Below are positions 35,438 to 45,145 of a DNA stretch of 64,000 nt, piece by piece. The stretch is taken from assembly GCF_001891125.1 (NCBI RefSeq), contig NZ_CP015247.1, forward strand, positions 1,072,501 to 1,136,500, given 5' to 3'. How positions within the stretch are numbered: position 1 is the first letter of the stretch; every line of letters begins with the position of its first letter. The DNA is from Leuconostoc suionicum (GTDB lineage Bacteria; Bacillota; Bacilli; Lactobacillales; Lactobacillaceae). A program made the position numbers and the translations under genes. The notes under the pieces are model-generated. The model was given only the letters and a program-made list of their open reading frames with translations, did not search any database and was not told the origin of the DNA.

Positions 35438-36199
35438 TTATACATAATTTATCCCACCATCAACTAAAATTGATTGTCCAGTAATATAGTTTGACTTTTC
35501 ATCTGCTAAGAATGAAACTAAGTTAGCAACATCAGCTGGCTCTTCACCACGTCCTAATGCAATACCGTCAATGTATTCTTGTTTTGTTTCTCCTAGTGGT
35601 CGATCATAAATCTTAGCCATTGCAGCATCAATCTGATCCCACATTGGTGTCAACACGATACCTGGGCAATAAGCATTAACGGTAATCTTGTCTTTTGCTA
35701 ATTCTTTAGCAGCAGCCTGTGTAATACCGCGTACGGCAAACTTGGTAGCTGAATAAATACCCAATAATTCAACTGCCTGGTGTCCAGCAATAGAACAAGC
35801 ATTAATAATTTTACCGCCCTTGCCTTGTTTCTTAAACTGCTTTGCTGCAGCTTGAATGCCGTAAATAGTTCCGTTAACATTAATATTAAAAATCTTGGTA
35901 ATTTCTTCAGGTTTTGCATCTACAATAGCTGCAATCTGTGCAATACCAGCATTATTAACAAAAACATCTAGCTGACCAAAGTCCCTAACGACGTCATCAA
36001 CCAACTTGAACATATCATCGTGATTTGAAATGTCGACATAATAGCCTTTCGACTCATTGCCCACTTCTTCAGCGACTTTTGTAGCATTGTCTTTATTCAA
36101 ATCGGCAACGGCAACCGTGAAACCATCTGAAGCAAGTTGCTTCACAATACCTTCTCCAATACCTTGACCACCACCAGTAACAACTGCAACTTTAACCAT
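35438..36199 (-). CDS. Short-chain dehydrogenase, acetoin (diacetyl) reductase-like
   Basis: A 253-residue SDR. The NAD-binding motif is TGGGQGIG (8-15), the NNAG motif is at 82-85, and the catalytic residues are Ser136, Tyr149 and Lys153 (YSATK). The sequence, including [37 protein letters not shown] and the end DGGINYV, closely resembles meso-butanediol dehydrogenase/diacetyl reductase (BudC/ButA). It reduces diacetyl to acetoin and acetoin to butanediol, regenerating NAD+, a common route in citrate-using lactic acid bacteria. Specificity is inferred. A good ribosome site (GGAGGAA) and promoter precede it. Confidence 0.85.
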   Translation of the reverse strand: MVKVAVVTGGGQGIGEGIVKQLASDGFTVAVADLNKDNATKVAEEVGNESKGYYVDISNHDDMFKLVDDVVRDFGQLDVFVNNAGIAQIAAIVDAKPEEITKIFNINVNGTIYGIQAAAKQFKKQGKGGKIINACSIAGHQAVELLGIYSATKFAVRGITQAAAKELAKDKITVNAYCPGIVLTPMWDQIDAAMAKIYDRPLGETKQEYIDGIALGRGEEPADVANLVSFLADEKSNYITGQSILVDGGINYV

Positions 36200-36230
36200 G
36201 TGAAATTCCTCCTTTTTTAATTACAACTAC

Positions 36231-36259
36231 ATTATAGTCTTGTAAGCCTTTACATTCAA
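36231..36259 (-). promoter_or_regulatory. Sigma-A promoter of the SDR/AraC unit
   Basis: On the - strand TTGAAT (36259-36254), 17-base spacer, TATAAT (36236-36231). The spacer holds the short inverted repeat GTAAAGGCTTAC, a possible operator. Confidence 0.7.
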
Positions 36260-36312
36260 CTTTCAAAAAAAATAAATCTTCTTTCAAATTTATTTTTTAA
36301 ACAAACCATTAG

Positions 36313-37452
36313 TTACTTTGCTAGTTTTCTTAATGTTTGAGGTCGTCCAATTAAAAATCCAAATGGCGGAACCTTGTAAAAAAAATATGATAACGTGTAA
36401 CCCATAAGAGCGGTTAGAACGTATACAAATGGTAAGATAATTAACAAGAACCAATTATTATCAAATGGTAACATGGATAGTAGTACAAACATCAAAGCTA
36501 GTGGTAAAGTCTGCGATAAATATATACCAAATGAAATCTTGGCACCAATACCCACAAACGTAGTTGCAAACTTTGGTAAACGATCCTTTCGTAAGTCAGC
36601 ATATCGCAAGCCAAGCCAAATAATGTAACCAATAATTACTATGTCGTAAATAAATATGAATGGTTGATGCACTTCCTCAGCCTTGTTTAGAGTCAAATGT
36701 AGTATATTAACATTATAGAAATACAACAACACTGTACCACAAGCGCATATTAACGAAGCCCTTCCTAACCAAGCATGCCATTTTCGTATAAAAGCAACAA
36801 ATTCTTGATAATGTATCGCCGCATACCCACCCATAATAAAGTAGAATTGATAAACAAACACGTTGAATCCATAATTTTTTAATAAATATGGCCATCCATT
36901 TGTATCAATATTTGGTAATTGGTATTTAATGAAAAAAAGCATAAACAGTTGAATAATTGCTGAAATTAAAATTATTATATTATGATAGCTGTCGAACCGT
37001 TTAAACATCCAAACAATTAATGGAAAAATAAGGTAAAGTTGCATTGTTACTAATATATAGTACATATAGTAATCATCAGCATAAACTGATAAGTGAATCC
37101 ATTGAGACAAAAATTCACTTAATGATAAATGTCCTTCTGTGGCCGTTAAAATAGCTGTCCAACTTAGATATGGTACTAAAACACCTAAATATCTTTTTTT
37201 CCAAAACTTAAAAACACTAATCGGCTTAAAGTAATTATTCATAAATAAAACTAGTCCAGTAACAAACATAAAACCCATTCTAGTGAAATGTAGTGAAATA
37301 TGTGTTGCCATCAAAATTTCATAGGGTATTGAATTACTAGCCATCTTATGTGTAATTAATGTTGTTGTGTGATTGGCAAGAACGCCCAAAATAAAAACAA
37401 TACGGAAAAAATCTACTTCAAATAGATAGACCCGCTTATTTGATTGTTGCAT
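36313..37452 (-). CDS. Membrane acyltransferase (acyltransferase 3 family)
   Basis: A 379-residue protein with about ten membrane helices. The N-terminal motif FRIVFILGVLANHTTT fits the catalytic-His helix of acyltransferase-3/OafA-type enzymes. These acylate sugars, wall polymers or lipids at the membrane. I chose ATG 37452, inside the end of the ligase gene, with AAAGGTG upstream; GTG 37464 is possible. It is the last gene of the ssuCBA-ligase-acyltransferase operon. The overlap with the ligase implies linked function. Confidence 0.8.
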   Translation of the reverse strand: MQQSNKRVYLFEVDFFRIVFILGVLANHTTTLITHKMASNSIPYEILMATHISLHFTRMGFMFVTGLVLFMNNYFKPISVFKFWKKRYLGVLVPYLSWTAILTATEGHLSLSEFLSQWIHLSVYADDYYMYYILVTMQLYLIFPLIVWMFKRFDSYHNIIILISAIIQLFMLFFIKYQLPNIDTNGWPYLLKNYGFNVFVYQFYFIMGGYAAIHYQEFVAFIRKWHAWLGRASLICACGTVLLYFYNVNILHLTLNKAEEVHQPFIFIYDIVIIGYIIWLGLRYADLRKDRLPKFATTFVGIGAKISFGIYLSQTLPLALMFVLLSMLPFDNNWFLLIILPFVYVLTALMGYTLSYFFYKVPPFGFLIGRPQTLRKLAK

Positions 37453-38965
37453 GTTGCTTTTCACCTTTCAAACGTTCAATTAGTTGTGGTCGCAGAACCT
37501 TACCTGTTTGATTACGAGGGAAAGAACCTGTTATTAGATATTCCGAAGGTTGCTCATATTTTGCTAATTCCCGAGATAATTTGTTCTTAATTTCCTCGAT
37601 TTTATAATCATAATTAATTGAACTGTCTAAATGAAGCGCTGCCACCACACGCTCACCGTATAACTCATCCGGCAATCCTATTACCGCAACTTCTGTTACA
37701 AATTGAAATTGAGAAATAAGACTTTCTACTTTGGCTGGGGCAACTTTTTCACCACCATGATTAATAATTTCCTTGATTCTGCCGATAACGTATAAATATC
37801 CTTCTTCATCAAAATATCCAATGTCCCCCGTACGGAAGTATCCATCAATCAAAATGTTTTCTTTGGGATCAAGATACTGTTGCAGAACTCTCGGTCCTCG
37901 CAATATAATTTCACCATGATGATTAGCCTTATAAGTAACACCATAAGTGTCAGAATAAATAGCTATATCCGTATCTACCACCGGACCGACAGATCCAATT
38001 TTTGGCTTGTCCAATGGGTTAATTGAAACAACTGTAGTTGACTCTGTCATACCATAGCCTTCTTGAACTCTGACATTAAAACGCTGTTCAAAATCTGTTA
38101 GTAATTGCTTGGGAAGTGAAAAAGATGCTGAACGGACATACTTTAATCGTACCGATTCTTTCAGTTTTTTATACTGATCCTTACTTTTTTCATTTTTCAA
38201 TAAAATATTAATAATAGTTGGAACGACTGACAACCAAGTAACCTGGTATTCAGAAACAATAGACCAAAACTTACTTGCTGAAAATTTAGGTGCCACAATT
38301 ACCTGACACCCATTGATACGAGATGTCACTGTAGAAACAATTTGAGCATTAATATGAAACATTGGCATAACGATCAAGGCATGATCAGTCACTTGAATAT
38401 TTTGACTTTTTGTTACAGCGTTTGTGGCTAACAAAATTTTCTCATGAGTAATGCCAACTCTTTTTGGCTTCCCGGTTGTACCTGATGTATTCAAGATCAG
38501 GGCCAGTTGCTTCTCAGCATCAGTTGCAACATGTTTTAGTGGCTTCCCAGTATACGAAAAGAAATTTACCAAGTCATTTGCAATCTCAAATGATTCTTCC
38601 AAAAGGATACCTTGATCCCCTAACTCCCTGGAAAGTCGTTCACTAATGATAGCACCTGAATATCGATAATCATTAAATTCTCCTAGTATTTCCTTAACGC
38701 CTGTCGTTTCAGCAATTGGGTGCGCAATTGCTCCAATCTCCCATAATGCTTGTTCGATAATTGTCATCCAAATTGTATTCCCAAGAGCAATTAATACAAC
38801 ATCCCCTTGAGTGATTTTGTGATTAATAAACTGCTGTCTGAATAAACTAATCGCTCCTCGAACCTCATTTCCTGTTAATTTGACTTTACTTTCAGCATCT
38901 ATTAATTGAATTTCATTTTCATGGAGTGCAAGTTGCTTATTTAACTTATCAAGCAATATTGACAT
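37436..38965 (-). CDS. Class I adenylate-forming acyl-CoA ligase, oxalyl-CoA synthetase (AAE3/Pcs60)-like
   Basis: A 509-residue ANL-superfamily enzyme. The phosphate loop is SGTTGKPK (161-168), and the acyl/AMP region shows PMFHINAQ, VTWLSVVPTI and EGYGMTEST. The hinge motif is FRTGDIGYFDEEGYLYVIGR and the catalytic Lys489 lies in NQTGKVLRPQ. Several stretches (SASKFW, VVPTIINIL, IKEIINHGGEKVAP) resemble oxalyl-CoA synthetases of plants and yeast, from memory and not from a search. It should activate a small acid to acyl-AMP and acyl-CoA. It sits between an ABC importer and a membrane acyltransferase. Confidence 0.8.
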   Translation of the reverse strand: MSILLDKLNKQLALHENEIQLIDAESKVKLTGNEVRGAISLFRQQFINHKITQGDVVLIALGNTIWMTIIEQALWEIGAIAHPIAETTGVKEILGEFNDYRYSGAIISERLSRELGDQGILLEESFEIANDLVNFFSYTGKPLKHVATDAEKQLALILNTSGTTGKPKRVGITHEKILLATNAVTKSQNIQVTDHALIVMPMFHINAQIVSTVTSRINGCQVIVAPKFSASKFWSIVSEYQVTWLSVVPTIINILLKNEKSKDQYKKLKESVRLKYVRSASFSLPKQLLTDFEQRFNVRVQEGYGMTESTTVVSINPLDKPKIGSVGPVVDTDIAIYSDTYGVTYKANHHGEIILRGPRVLQQYLDPKENILIDGYFRTGDIGYFDEEGYLYVIGRIKEIINHGGEKVAPAKVESLISQFQFVTEVAVIGLPDELYGERVVAALHLDSSINYDYKIEEIKNKLSRELAKYEQPSEYLITGSFPRNQTGKVLRPQLIERLKGEKQHATIK

Positions 38966-38983
38966 GTAATTTTTCCGCCTTTT

Positions 38984-39952
38984 CTACTTTGTAATATCTA
39001 CAATTGCATCACTAATTTTTATTTTTTTAGTTATTAGACCCTGATCGTAAAACAAATCTGCAATATCTTGCTGTTCTTTTACAACAGATGAACTAATACT
39101 TGTAATTGTAAAGTCTTTGCGATTCACCATTTTTTTAATCACGGACTGTTTCATACTCAATGATTTAACCAACAATTTGGAAACTGCCGATTTGTTATTA
39201 TTAGCCCACTTCATATCTTCAGCAAGATATTTTACTAAATAAGCTGAGGCTTTTTTATTTTTCTTAGCATATGATTGTGTAGATAAGATGAAATCACGAT
39301 TTTTGCTTAATCCTTTACCCGTTGTCAAGACTTTAGCACCTTGTGTTACTTGTGCTTGTGCCGTATAGGGATCCCAGGTTACCCAAGCATCTATTTTTCC
39401 TTGTCCAAAGGCTATACTTGCATCTGTTTGTTTCATATTTACTAATGTGACATCACTTGAGCTCAATCCAGCTTTTTTTAATGCACTCAGCAACAGATAT
39501 TGTGAGCTAGTGCCTTGCGTATAGGCAATTCGCTTGCCCTTTAAATCTGAAAGTTTAGATACAGTAGAACTTTTTGGTAGCAAAATTGCAGAACCACTTG
39601 ATTTACTTGCACCGACAGCAATATATGCAATATCTGTTTTAGAAGCTTGGGCAGATACTGGCGGTGTATCTCCGGTTCGAGCATAATCTATGCTACCGCT
39701 TGCCAAGGCTTGCATTTCAGCCGCACCATCAGCAAATTCACGGTATACAATTTTATAGCCCTGATCCTCCATATTTTTTATAAGTTCCCCATGTTGCTTG
39801 GCAATATCAATAGGATCTCCTTTTTGATACCCTATTGTGATAGTCTGTAGTGTTGATTTTTTTTCAATCGTTTGTGTATATCCATATATTGCACAGACTA
39901 TCCACAGCAACAAAAAAATAACTAACATTATTTTTCTAATTAATTGCGTCAT
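38984..39952 (-). CDS. SsuA/TauA-type substrate-binding protein
   Basis: A 322-residue protein of the NMT1/SsuA periplasmic-binding class, with ITIGYQKGDPIDIAKQHG at the start of the fold, then SGSIDYARTGDTPP, LKGKRIAYTQGTSSQYLL and IDAWVTWDPYTA. Family members bind alkanesulfonates, taurine, nitrate, pyrimidine precursors or aromatic acids. The N-terminus is a hydrophobic anchor (about 5-26). Its only Cys (WIVCAIY) does not match a lipobox, so the protein is probably membrane-tethered, not lipid-anchored. It overlaps ssuB by 4 nt. Confidence 0.85.
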   Translation of the reverse strand: MTQLIRKIMLVIFLLLWIVCAIYGYTQTIEKKSTLQTITIGYQKGDPIDIAKQHGELIKNMEDQGYKIVYREFADGAAEMQALASGSIDYARTGDTPPVSAQASKTDIAYIAVGASKSSGSAILLPKSSTVSKLSDLKGKRIAYTQGTSSQYLLLSALKKAGLSSSDVTLVNMKQTDASIAFGQGKIDAWVTWDPYTAQAQVTQGAKVLTTGKGLSKNRDFILSTQSYAKKNKKASAYLVKYLAEDMKWANNNKSAVSKLLVKSLSMKQSVIKKMVNRKDFTITSISSSVVKEQQDIADLFYDQGLITKKIKISDAIVDITK

Positions 39953-40671
39953 TTCACTTCCTCACTAGTGGCCAATATGAAGTCCTGAACCGTCTCAATT
40001 ACTTCTGTGAAATTTTCTCTTGTATCATCTTTTCGTATGCCATCTATAATTAAACCCAAGTGACCATCTTTAACAGCTACTACGCGATCTCCTAACAGAA
40101 CAGCTTCTTGAACATCATGAGTGATTAAAATAGTTGTTAAGTTTGATTCTTCAACAATTTTAGCAATTAAGCGCTGCATCTTTAAACGTGTTAATGCATC
40201 TAAGGCGCCCAACGGCTCATCTAAAAGTAATATTTTTGGACGTGACATTAATGCACGAGCGAGGGCCACACGTTGCTTCTGACCACCAGATAACTGCTGT
40301 GGAAAAGATGTACTTTTGTCGCCAAGCTCAACTCTCTCAAGTAATTTGAATGCAAAATCTTTCATCTTCTTATTTTTACTGCCAAAAGTAACATTGTCGA
40401 TTACTGTCATCCATGGTAGTAATCGAGCATCCTGAAACATCACACGGGCAATGGTATTTTTACCAGCCAGTGGTTTGCCGTTAATATTAATTGACCCAGA
40501 AGTGGGTGATTCAAGACCAGCAACTAATCTCAATAAAGTTGTTTTACCACCACCACTTTCTCCGACGAAAGATATAAACTCCCCCTCCTGAATATCAAAA
40601 TTAATATTTTTTAAAACTTGCTTGTTTTCATATGTTTTATTGATTTTATCTAAAGATATTACTGAATTCAT
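39949..40671 (-). CDS. SsuB/TauB-type ABC transporter ATPase
   Basis: A 240-residue ABC ATPase with Walker A GESGGGKT (about 38-45), signature LSGGQKQR, Walker B ILLLDEPLGALD and switch His in LITHD. QDARLLPWMTVIDN is typical of SsuB/TauB/NrtD-type subunits. It energises import through the neighbouring permease. Confidence 0.88.
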   Translation of the reverse strand: MNSVISLDKINKTYENKQVLKNINFDIQEGEFISFVGESGGGKTTLLRLVAGLESPTSGSININGKPLAGKNTIARVMFQDARLLPWMTVIDNVTFGSKNKKMKDFAFKLLERVELGDKSTSFPQQLSGGQKQRVALARALMSRPKILLLDEPLGALDALTRLKMQRLIAKIVEESNLTTILITHDVQEAVLLGDRVVAVKDGHLGLIIDGIRKDDTRENFTEVIETVQDFILATSEEVK

Positions 40672-40675
40672 ATAT

Positions 40676-41452
40676 CTATCCTTTTTGCCAATTTAGTAAA
40701 ATACTTTCAAAACTCAATGCAATCCAATCAGATACCTTACCTAAAAAAGCATAGATAAGAATACTCAAAAATATTGTTGGCATATCTAAAAATTGCTGTG
40801 CATTGGTTTCCATATAACCAATACCCGAACTTGACGAAATCGTTTCAGACACAATTAATGTTGTCCACATGACGCCTAAAGCATAACGAAAGCCCATCAG
40901 AATCGAGGGCAATGCTCCTGGAATGATAATTTTTGATAACATCTTTTTTCTACTCAATCCATATGAAGAACCCATTTCAATCAGGCTCTTGTCAATAGAC
41001 CGTATACCATGAAAAGTATTGATATAAATTGGGAAAAAAACACCAACAGCAACTAATGAAATTTTGGCATTTTCGCCAATACCGAGCCAAATAATAACTA
41101 AAGGAATTAATGCCAAGTGAGGAATGTTACGAATCATTTGGATTGAACTATTGAAAAACCTTTGAGCAAGTAACGATATACCATTAATACCACCAAATAC
41201 TAATCCTAAGGTTCCACCGATTAATAATCCAGAAGTAGCTCTGTACAATGAAATACTCATATTTCTCTGTAGTTCCCCACTTTGGATGAGTTCGATACAT
41301 TTATTAATAACCGCCACTGGTGTTGGCAATAACGAATCATCAATTAAATTAATGCTAGTCGTTACTTGCCACGTAACTAAAATCAAAACAGGTAATATAA
41401 ATGGAATCATTACCTGAAACCCAATATTACTTTTGTCCCTGACACTTGACAT
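40676..41452 (-). CDS. SsuC/TauC-type ABC permease
   Basis: A 258-residue permease with about six membrane helices. It has the coupling motif ALPSILMGFRYALGVMWTTL and the terminal VIWLGIG region seen in SsuC/TauC/NrtB. First gene of the five-gene operon. AGGAG lies seven bases before ATG 41452. No sulfonate monooxygenase gene follows, unlike standard ssu operons. Confidence 0.87.
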   Translation of the reverse strand: MSSVRDKSNIGFQVMIPFILPVLILVTWQVTTSINLIDDSLLPTPVAVINKCIELIQSGELQRNMSISLYRATSGLLIGGTLGLVFGGINGISLLAQRFFNSSIQMIRNIPHLALIPLVIIWLGIGENAKISLVAVGVFFPIYINTFHGIRSIDKSLIEMGSSYGLSRKKMLSKIIIPGALPSILMGFRYALGVMWTTLIVSETISSSSGIGYMETNAQQFLDMPTIFLSILIYAFLGKVSDWIALSFESILLNWQKG

Positions 41453-41641
41453 ACATGTTCTCCTAACTTTTTTATGACAAAAGATTTTTACGTTCTATTC
41501 TAAAATAGCTCGTTACTTTTTGTAAGCTTATCTTATCTTGTGTAGATTAATTGAAAACAAAAAAACATGTTAAATTTATATTTAATTTATTTAATAAAAA
41601 TGCTTTGGAATTGATAAACGCTGGTCATATAACATTTGAAA

Positions 41642-41672
41642 ATAAAAAAGACAAACACTGTTGGGTTTGTCT
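41642..41672 (-). terminator. Rho-independent terminator after the Ugp-type operon
   Basis: On the - strand, AGACAAAC pairs with GTTTGTCT, followed by TTTTTATTTT. It ends the Ugp/MBL operon before the ssu-type operon. The remaining bases up to 41453 hold an imperfect palindrome CTATTCTAAAATAG (about 41495-41508) near the ssuC start. Confidence 0.8.
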
Positions 41673-41708
41673 CTTGTTCTAAGAAGAAGTCTTTATAATT
41701 CGGAAAAG

Positions 41709-42902
41709 TCAATTATAGTTTAGAATCTCACCTTTTGTTGGTAAATAAACATTGAGTCCTGCACTTACTAATTCTGATGCTTCTTTTTCTGGTTTGAATG
41801 AATGCCAAGGAACTGTTTGCTTGGCATTCACATGTTGAGCTAGGGCCACTAAATCATCTGGTTTGGCATGACCACTGGCACCCATTAACTGTAAAGCTAC
41901 GTTTCTCGTCTCTAAATAAGTTGATAGTTCGGAAAAACGAGGATCATATTCACCTAATGGTTCACCATTCATGTGCAAGTAGACGAATTGTTTATCAAAT
42001 TGATCTAAATCATGCAATTGATCAAATCGGTTTTGAACGACATAATGGCTTGGTTCTGACATAACCTTTAACCAATCAATTTCTTGAACGTTCTTAATGC
42101 CCATGCTTCTCAAAATAACTGTGAACCGATGATCCCACAAAAATTTTCGGCCATTCTCATGCGCAGTATTTTGTAATGCCAACAATCGATCAATATTTCT
42201 TTCATATGGATTAACAACAACTAATTTTTCAGTTTCTTTTATTATGTTAGCAAAATCAATTTGCAAAGATTGTTCAGTTTGACGAACAAATTCATCGTTT
42301 TGATTCTCAAAACTAAATTCTGTTCCTTCCAACAAAAACAAATCAATTTTATTATCGTGGAGGACATCTGCCCAGTGTTCAACTCTTTCTGGGTGTGAAC
42401 CATCTAAACGGACATCCCCACTATGAACAAAAATGTGTTTCCCATCACTAACACGAATGACTGAAGCACCACGTATATCATGATCCGTTTCAAAAAAAGT
42501 TACTTCAAACGGTCCAAAATTAATTGGTTTTTCATAATCAATTACCTTAACTTTTGCATATGGCGCATGCTCAACACCTAAATTAATTAATACTTGATAC
42601 AAATCAGCCGAATTTTGACTCATATAAACATCTGTGGGACTTGTTAAGTATCTAAGCGCACCCATATGGTCTAAATGTAAGTGTGAAACGAAAATTGTAC
42701 TTTTTAAATCACTTTGCATATTCTGAAATAAACTAGGTAGATTAGGTAATGTGCCATCATTTAGTAAGTCAGTTGCCGGTGTTGTTGTTGGCGCAAAATT
42801 AACGCCAAAATCCATTATTAATCGTGTTTGCTGATTAGTAAAAGTTACGACGTTACCACCAATTGTATTTAATCCATTTAAAAATTTTACTTGTGTACTC
42901 AT
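41709..42902 (-). CDS. Metallo-beta-lactamase-fold hydrolase
   Basis: A 397-residue protein with the metal motif HLHLDH (His74, His76, Asp78, His79) and further ligands in FETDHD and FVHSGDVRLDGSH. The layout resembles RNase J/beta-CASP-like or phosphodiesterase-type MBL enzymes. No signal peptide, so cytoplasmic. It starts directly after the binding-protein gene (TAG then ATG) and is the last gene of the ABC operon. It therefore likely hydrolyses the imported compound; with a Ugp-like transporter, a phosphodiester is a reasonable guess. Confidence 0.75.
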   Translation of the reverse strand: MSTQVKFLNGLNTIGGNVVTFTNQQTRLIMDFGVNFAPTTTPATDLLNDGTLPNLPSLFQNMQSDLKSTIFVSHLHLDHMGALRYLTSPTDVYMSQNSADLYQVLINLGVEHAPYAKVKVIDYEKPINFGPFEVTFFETDHDIRGASVIRVSDGKHIFVHSGDVRLDGSHPERVEHWADVLHDNKIDLFLLEGTEFSFENQNDEFVRQTEQSLQIDFANIIKETEKLVVVNPYERNIDRLLALQNTAHENGRKFLWDHRFTVILRSMGIKNVQEIDWLKVMSEPSHYVVQNRFDQLHDLDQFDKQFVYLHMNGEPLGEYDPRFSELSTYLETRNVALQLMGASGHAKPDDLVALAQHVNAKQTVPWHSFKPEKEASELVSAGLNVYLPTKGEILNYN

Positions 42903-44195
42903 CTATTTATTCTCTTGCAAAGTTTTTTTAGTTTGATCAGCTAACGTATTCAAAGCATCAGATGCTGATGTGTTTTTTGTTAGCATCGCATCAACAGCAG
43001 TAGCTAAATTAGTACGATAATCTTGGTAACCTAAGAATGCTGTATCAGAAAATGCGCCAGGCAATGATTCCGATGCTGCTTTAGCTAATGGATTTTTATC
43101 CAAGTAAGCTTTATAAGCTGCCGATTTTGTAGCAGTCTTAGTAATTGGTAAATACCCAGTAGCTTCCGCCCACTTCTCCGTTTGCTTATCAGACATTAGA
43201 AACTTCATAAATGCCCATGCACCAGACTGCTGCTTTTCAGAGGCTGTTGCTGTGACAACTAAACTATTTCCTGCCAATACAGTCGCTGATTTACCCTGAT
43301 ATGATGGCAGTGGAGCTGTTCCCCAATCAAAGTCTTTTGCAGCCGCAGCTTGTGTGGCTGTAATACCTGCTGATGATGAAAATGTGAGAGCCGTCTTACC
43401 GTTAACAAAGTTTGTCGTGCCATAAATATCTGATCCAGCTGTCTTAGCTGTCCCATCACTGACCATGTTTGTAATTAACTTAGCTGCTGCAACAGCTTTT
43501 TTTGAATTTACATTAACTTTTCCACCACTAGTAACCAGCGATTCACCAGCAGAACGAACCATGGAGTCCCATTCCATATCAAATGATTTATCAAATCCTA
43601 CAGTGGCAATACCGTCTTTTTTTAATACCTCTGACATGTTAGCAATATCATCCCAAGTTTTTGGAACTGATAGATTGTACTTCTTCAGTAAGGTTTTGTT
43701 ATAAAACATTTCACGTACAGATGCAGAAAAAGGTGTTGAATAATACTCGCCCTTATATTTTGATTGTTGTAGGAATCCAGAATAAATATTATTTAATTGT
43801 TTCTTCGACAAACCATTTTTACCAGTCACTTGTGACTGAATAGATGTTACGATACCATCTTTCGCATAATCTGGAATTTGTGTGTATGTTGCTTGGGCCA
43901 TAACTGGCAAAGTTTTTGATTTAGCACCAGCCATGATTTTTTGATTCAAAGTTGTATAATCCCCCTGCGCTGTCGCCACAACCTTATACTGCTTTTGCGA
44001 TTTATTAAAAGCATCAATACGTTTTTGCAAAGCTTCCTTGTATGGTCCAGCCATTGCATGCCAAAAAGTGATTTTGACTGGTTTAGTCGTGGCCGCGCTT
44101 ACTGTCGACGTATCTACAGTTGACAAACCAGCAAATAACGAGCTTGCCAAAATTGTAATAGCAGACCATGCTGCAACTTTTTTCCCTGTACTCAT
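42903..44195 (-). CDS. UgpB-like extracellular solute-binding protein
   Basis: A 430-residue family 1 binding protein. After the signal peptide comes KITFWHAMAGPYKEALQKRI, close to UgpB (glycerol-3-phosphate and its diesters) in the FWHxM start of the mature domain. The signal peptide ends in TVSAA, fitting signal peptidase I. Where a lipobox would sit the sequence is LFAGLS, with Leu in place of the lipidated Cys, so the protein may be released or held only by the transporter. GAAAGGAAATG precedes the ATG. Confidence 0.8.
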   Translation of the reverse strand: MSTGKKVAAWSAITILASSLFAGLSTVDTSTVSAATTKPVKITFWHAMAGPYKEALQKRIDAFNKSQKQYKVVATAQGDYTTLNQKIMAGAKSKTLPVMAQATYTQIPDYAKDGIVTSIQSQVTGKNGLSKKQLNNIYSGFLQQSKYKGEYYSTPFSASVREMFYNKTLLKKYNLSVPKTWDDIANMSEVLKKDGIATVGFDKSFDMEWDSMVRSAGESLVTSGGKVNVNSKKAVAAAKLITNMVSDGTAKTAGSDIYGTTNFVNGKTALTFSSSAGITATQAAAAKDFDWGTAPLPSYQGKSATVLAGNSLVVTATASEKQQSGAWAFMKFLMSDKQTEKWAEATGYLPITKTATKSAAYKAYLDKNPLAKAASESLPGAFSDTAFLGYQDYRTNLATAVDAMLTKNTSASDALNTLADQTKKTLQENK

Positions 44196-44311
44196 GTGTA
44201 CACATTTCCTTTCGTCTTCCCGAAAAAATTAACTGCCCTATTTTATAAGCAGCAAACAGATTTCATCATCAGATAAAATCTCTTTACTGCCCATAAAAAT
44301 TGAGTCATGTA

Positions 44312-45133
44312 CTATCCTTTAATGCCACCACCTGAAATGCCAGCAACAACATACTTATTCAAAAACAAATACAAAATAACCATTGGTAATATAACAAAAG
44401 TTGATGCTGCCATTAACTCTGGATAATTAACACCAGAATCAGAACTAAAGGCTTGTAACCCAACCGGTAATGTTCGCATCTTATCCGTATTAGTAACAAT
44501 AAGTGGCCACATAAACGAGTTCCAAGAACCGATCACTTGCAGTAATCCAATAGCAGTGATAGACGACTTTGAATTAGGTACCAAAATCTGCCACAAGAAC
44601 TTCCAGTCTGAGGCACCATCAAGTTTAGCCGCATAATATAATTGATCAGGAACACTGGCAAATGATTGACGTAATGTAAAGACTGCAAAAAAACTAGCCA
44701 ACCAAGGAATAATCAAGGCACCATAGGTATTTACCAAGTGTAATTGCGACAATGTCACAAAGTTTGGAATAATAAGCATTTCCCCTGGTACCATCATCGT
44801 TGCCAACAATATAGTAAAAAGAAAATTTTTACCACGAAAATTCATCTTTGCAAAAGCAAATGCTGCCATAATCGCAGTAATTATTTGACCAACTGTTGTT
44901 ATCAATGCCACTACAACCGAATTGATCAAATAAGATGCAAACGGTGCCGCGTGCCATGCAGCAATCCAATTGGTTAGCTGAAGTTTTTTCGGTAACCAGG
45001 TCGGTGGTGTTTGTAACGCTTCAAAGCCAGTTTTAAATGATGTTGAAATCATCCAAAAGAATGGTAATAACATTGTCAGCGCACCAATTACTAATAATGA
45101 ATAAACCATTATTTTTGATAGTTTCTTTTTCAT
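44312..45133 (-). CDS. Carbohydrate ABC transporter permease (UgpE/MalG type)
   Basis: A 273-residue permease with six membrane helices and the EAA-like coupling motif (ELYYAAKLDGASDWKFLWQI type, beginning around DQLYYAAKLDGAS). The C-terminal Gly-rich GISGGGIKG is common in this class. It forms a dimer with the permease encoded just upstream. Confidence 0.88.
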   Translation of the reverse strand: MKKKLSKIMVYSLLVIGALTMLLPFFWMISTSFKTGFEALQTPPTWLPKKLQLTNWIAAWHAAPFASYLINSVVVALITTVGQIITAIMAAFAFAKMNFRGKNFLFTILLATMMVPGEMLIIPNFVTLSQLHLVNTYGALIIPWLASFFAVFTLRQSFASVPDQLYYAAKLDGASDWKFLWQILVPNSKSSITAIGLLQVIGSWNSFMWPLIVTNTDKMRTLPVGLQAFSSDSGVNYPELMAASTFVILPMVILYLFLNKYVVAGISGGGIKG

Positions 45134-45145
45134 TATTATCTCCCT

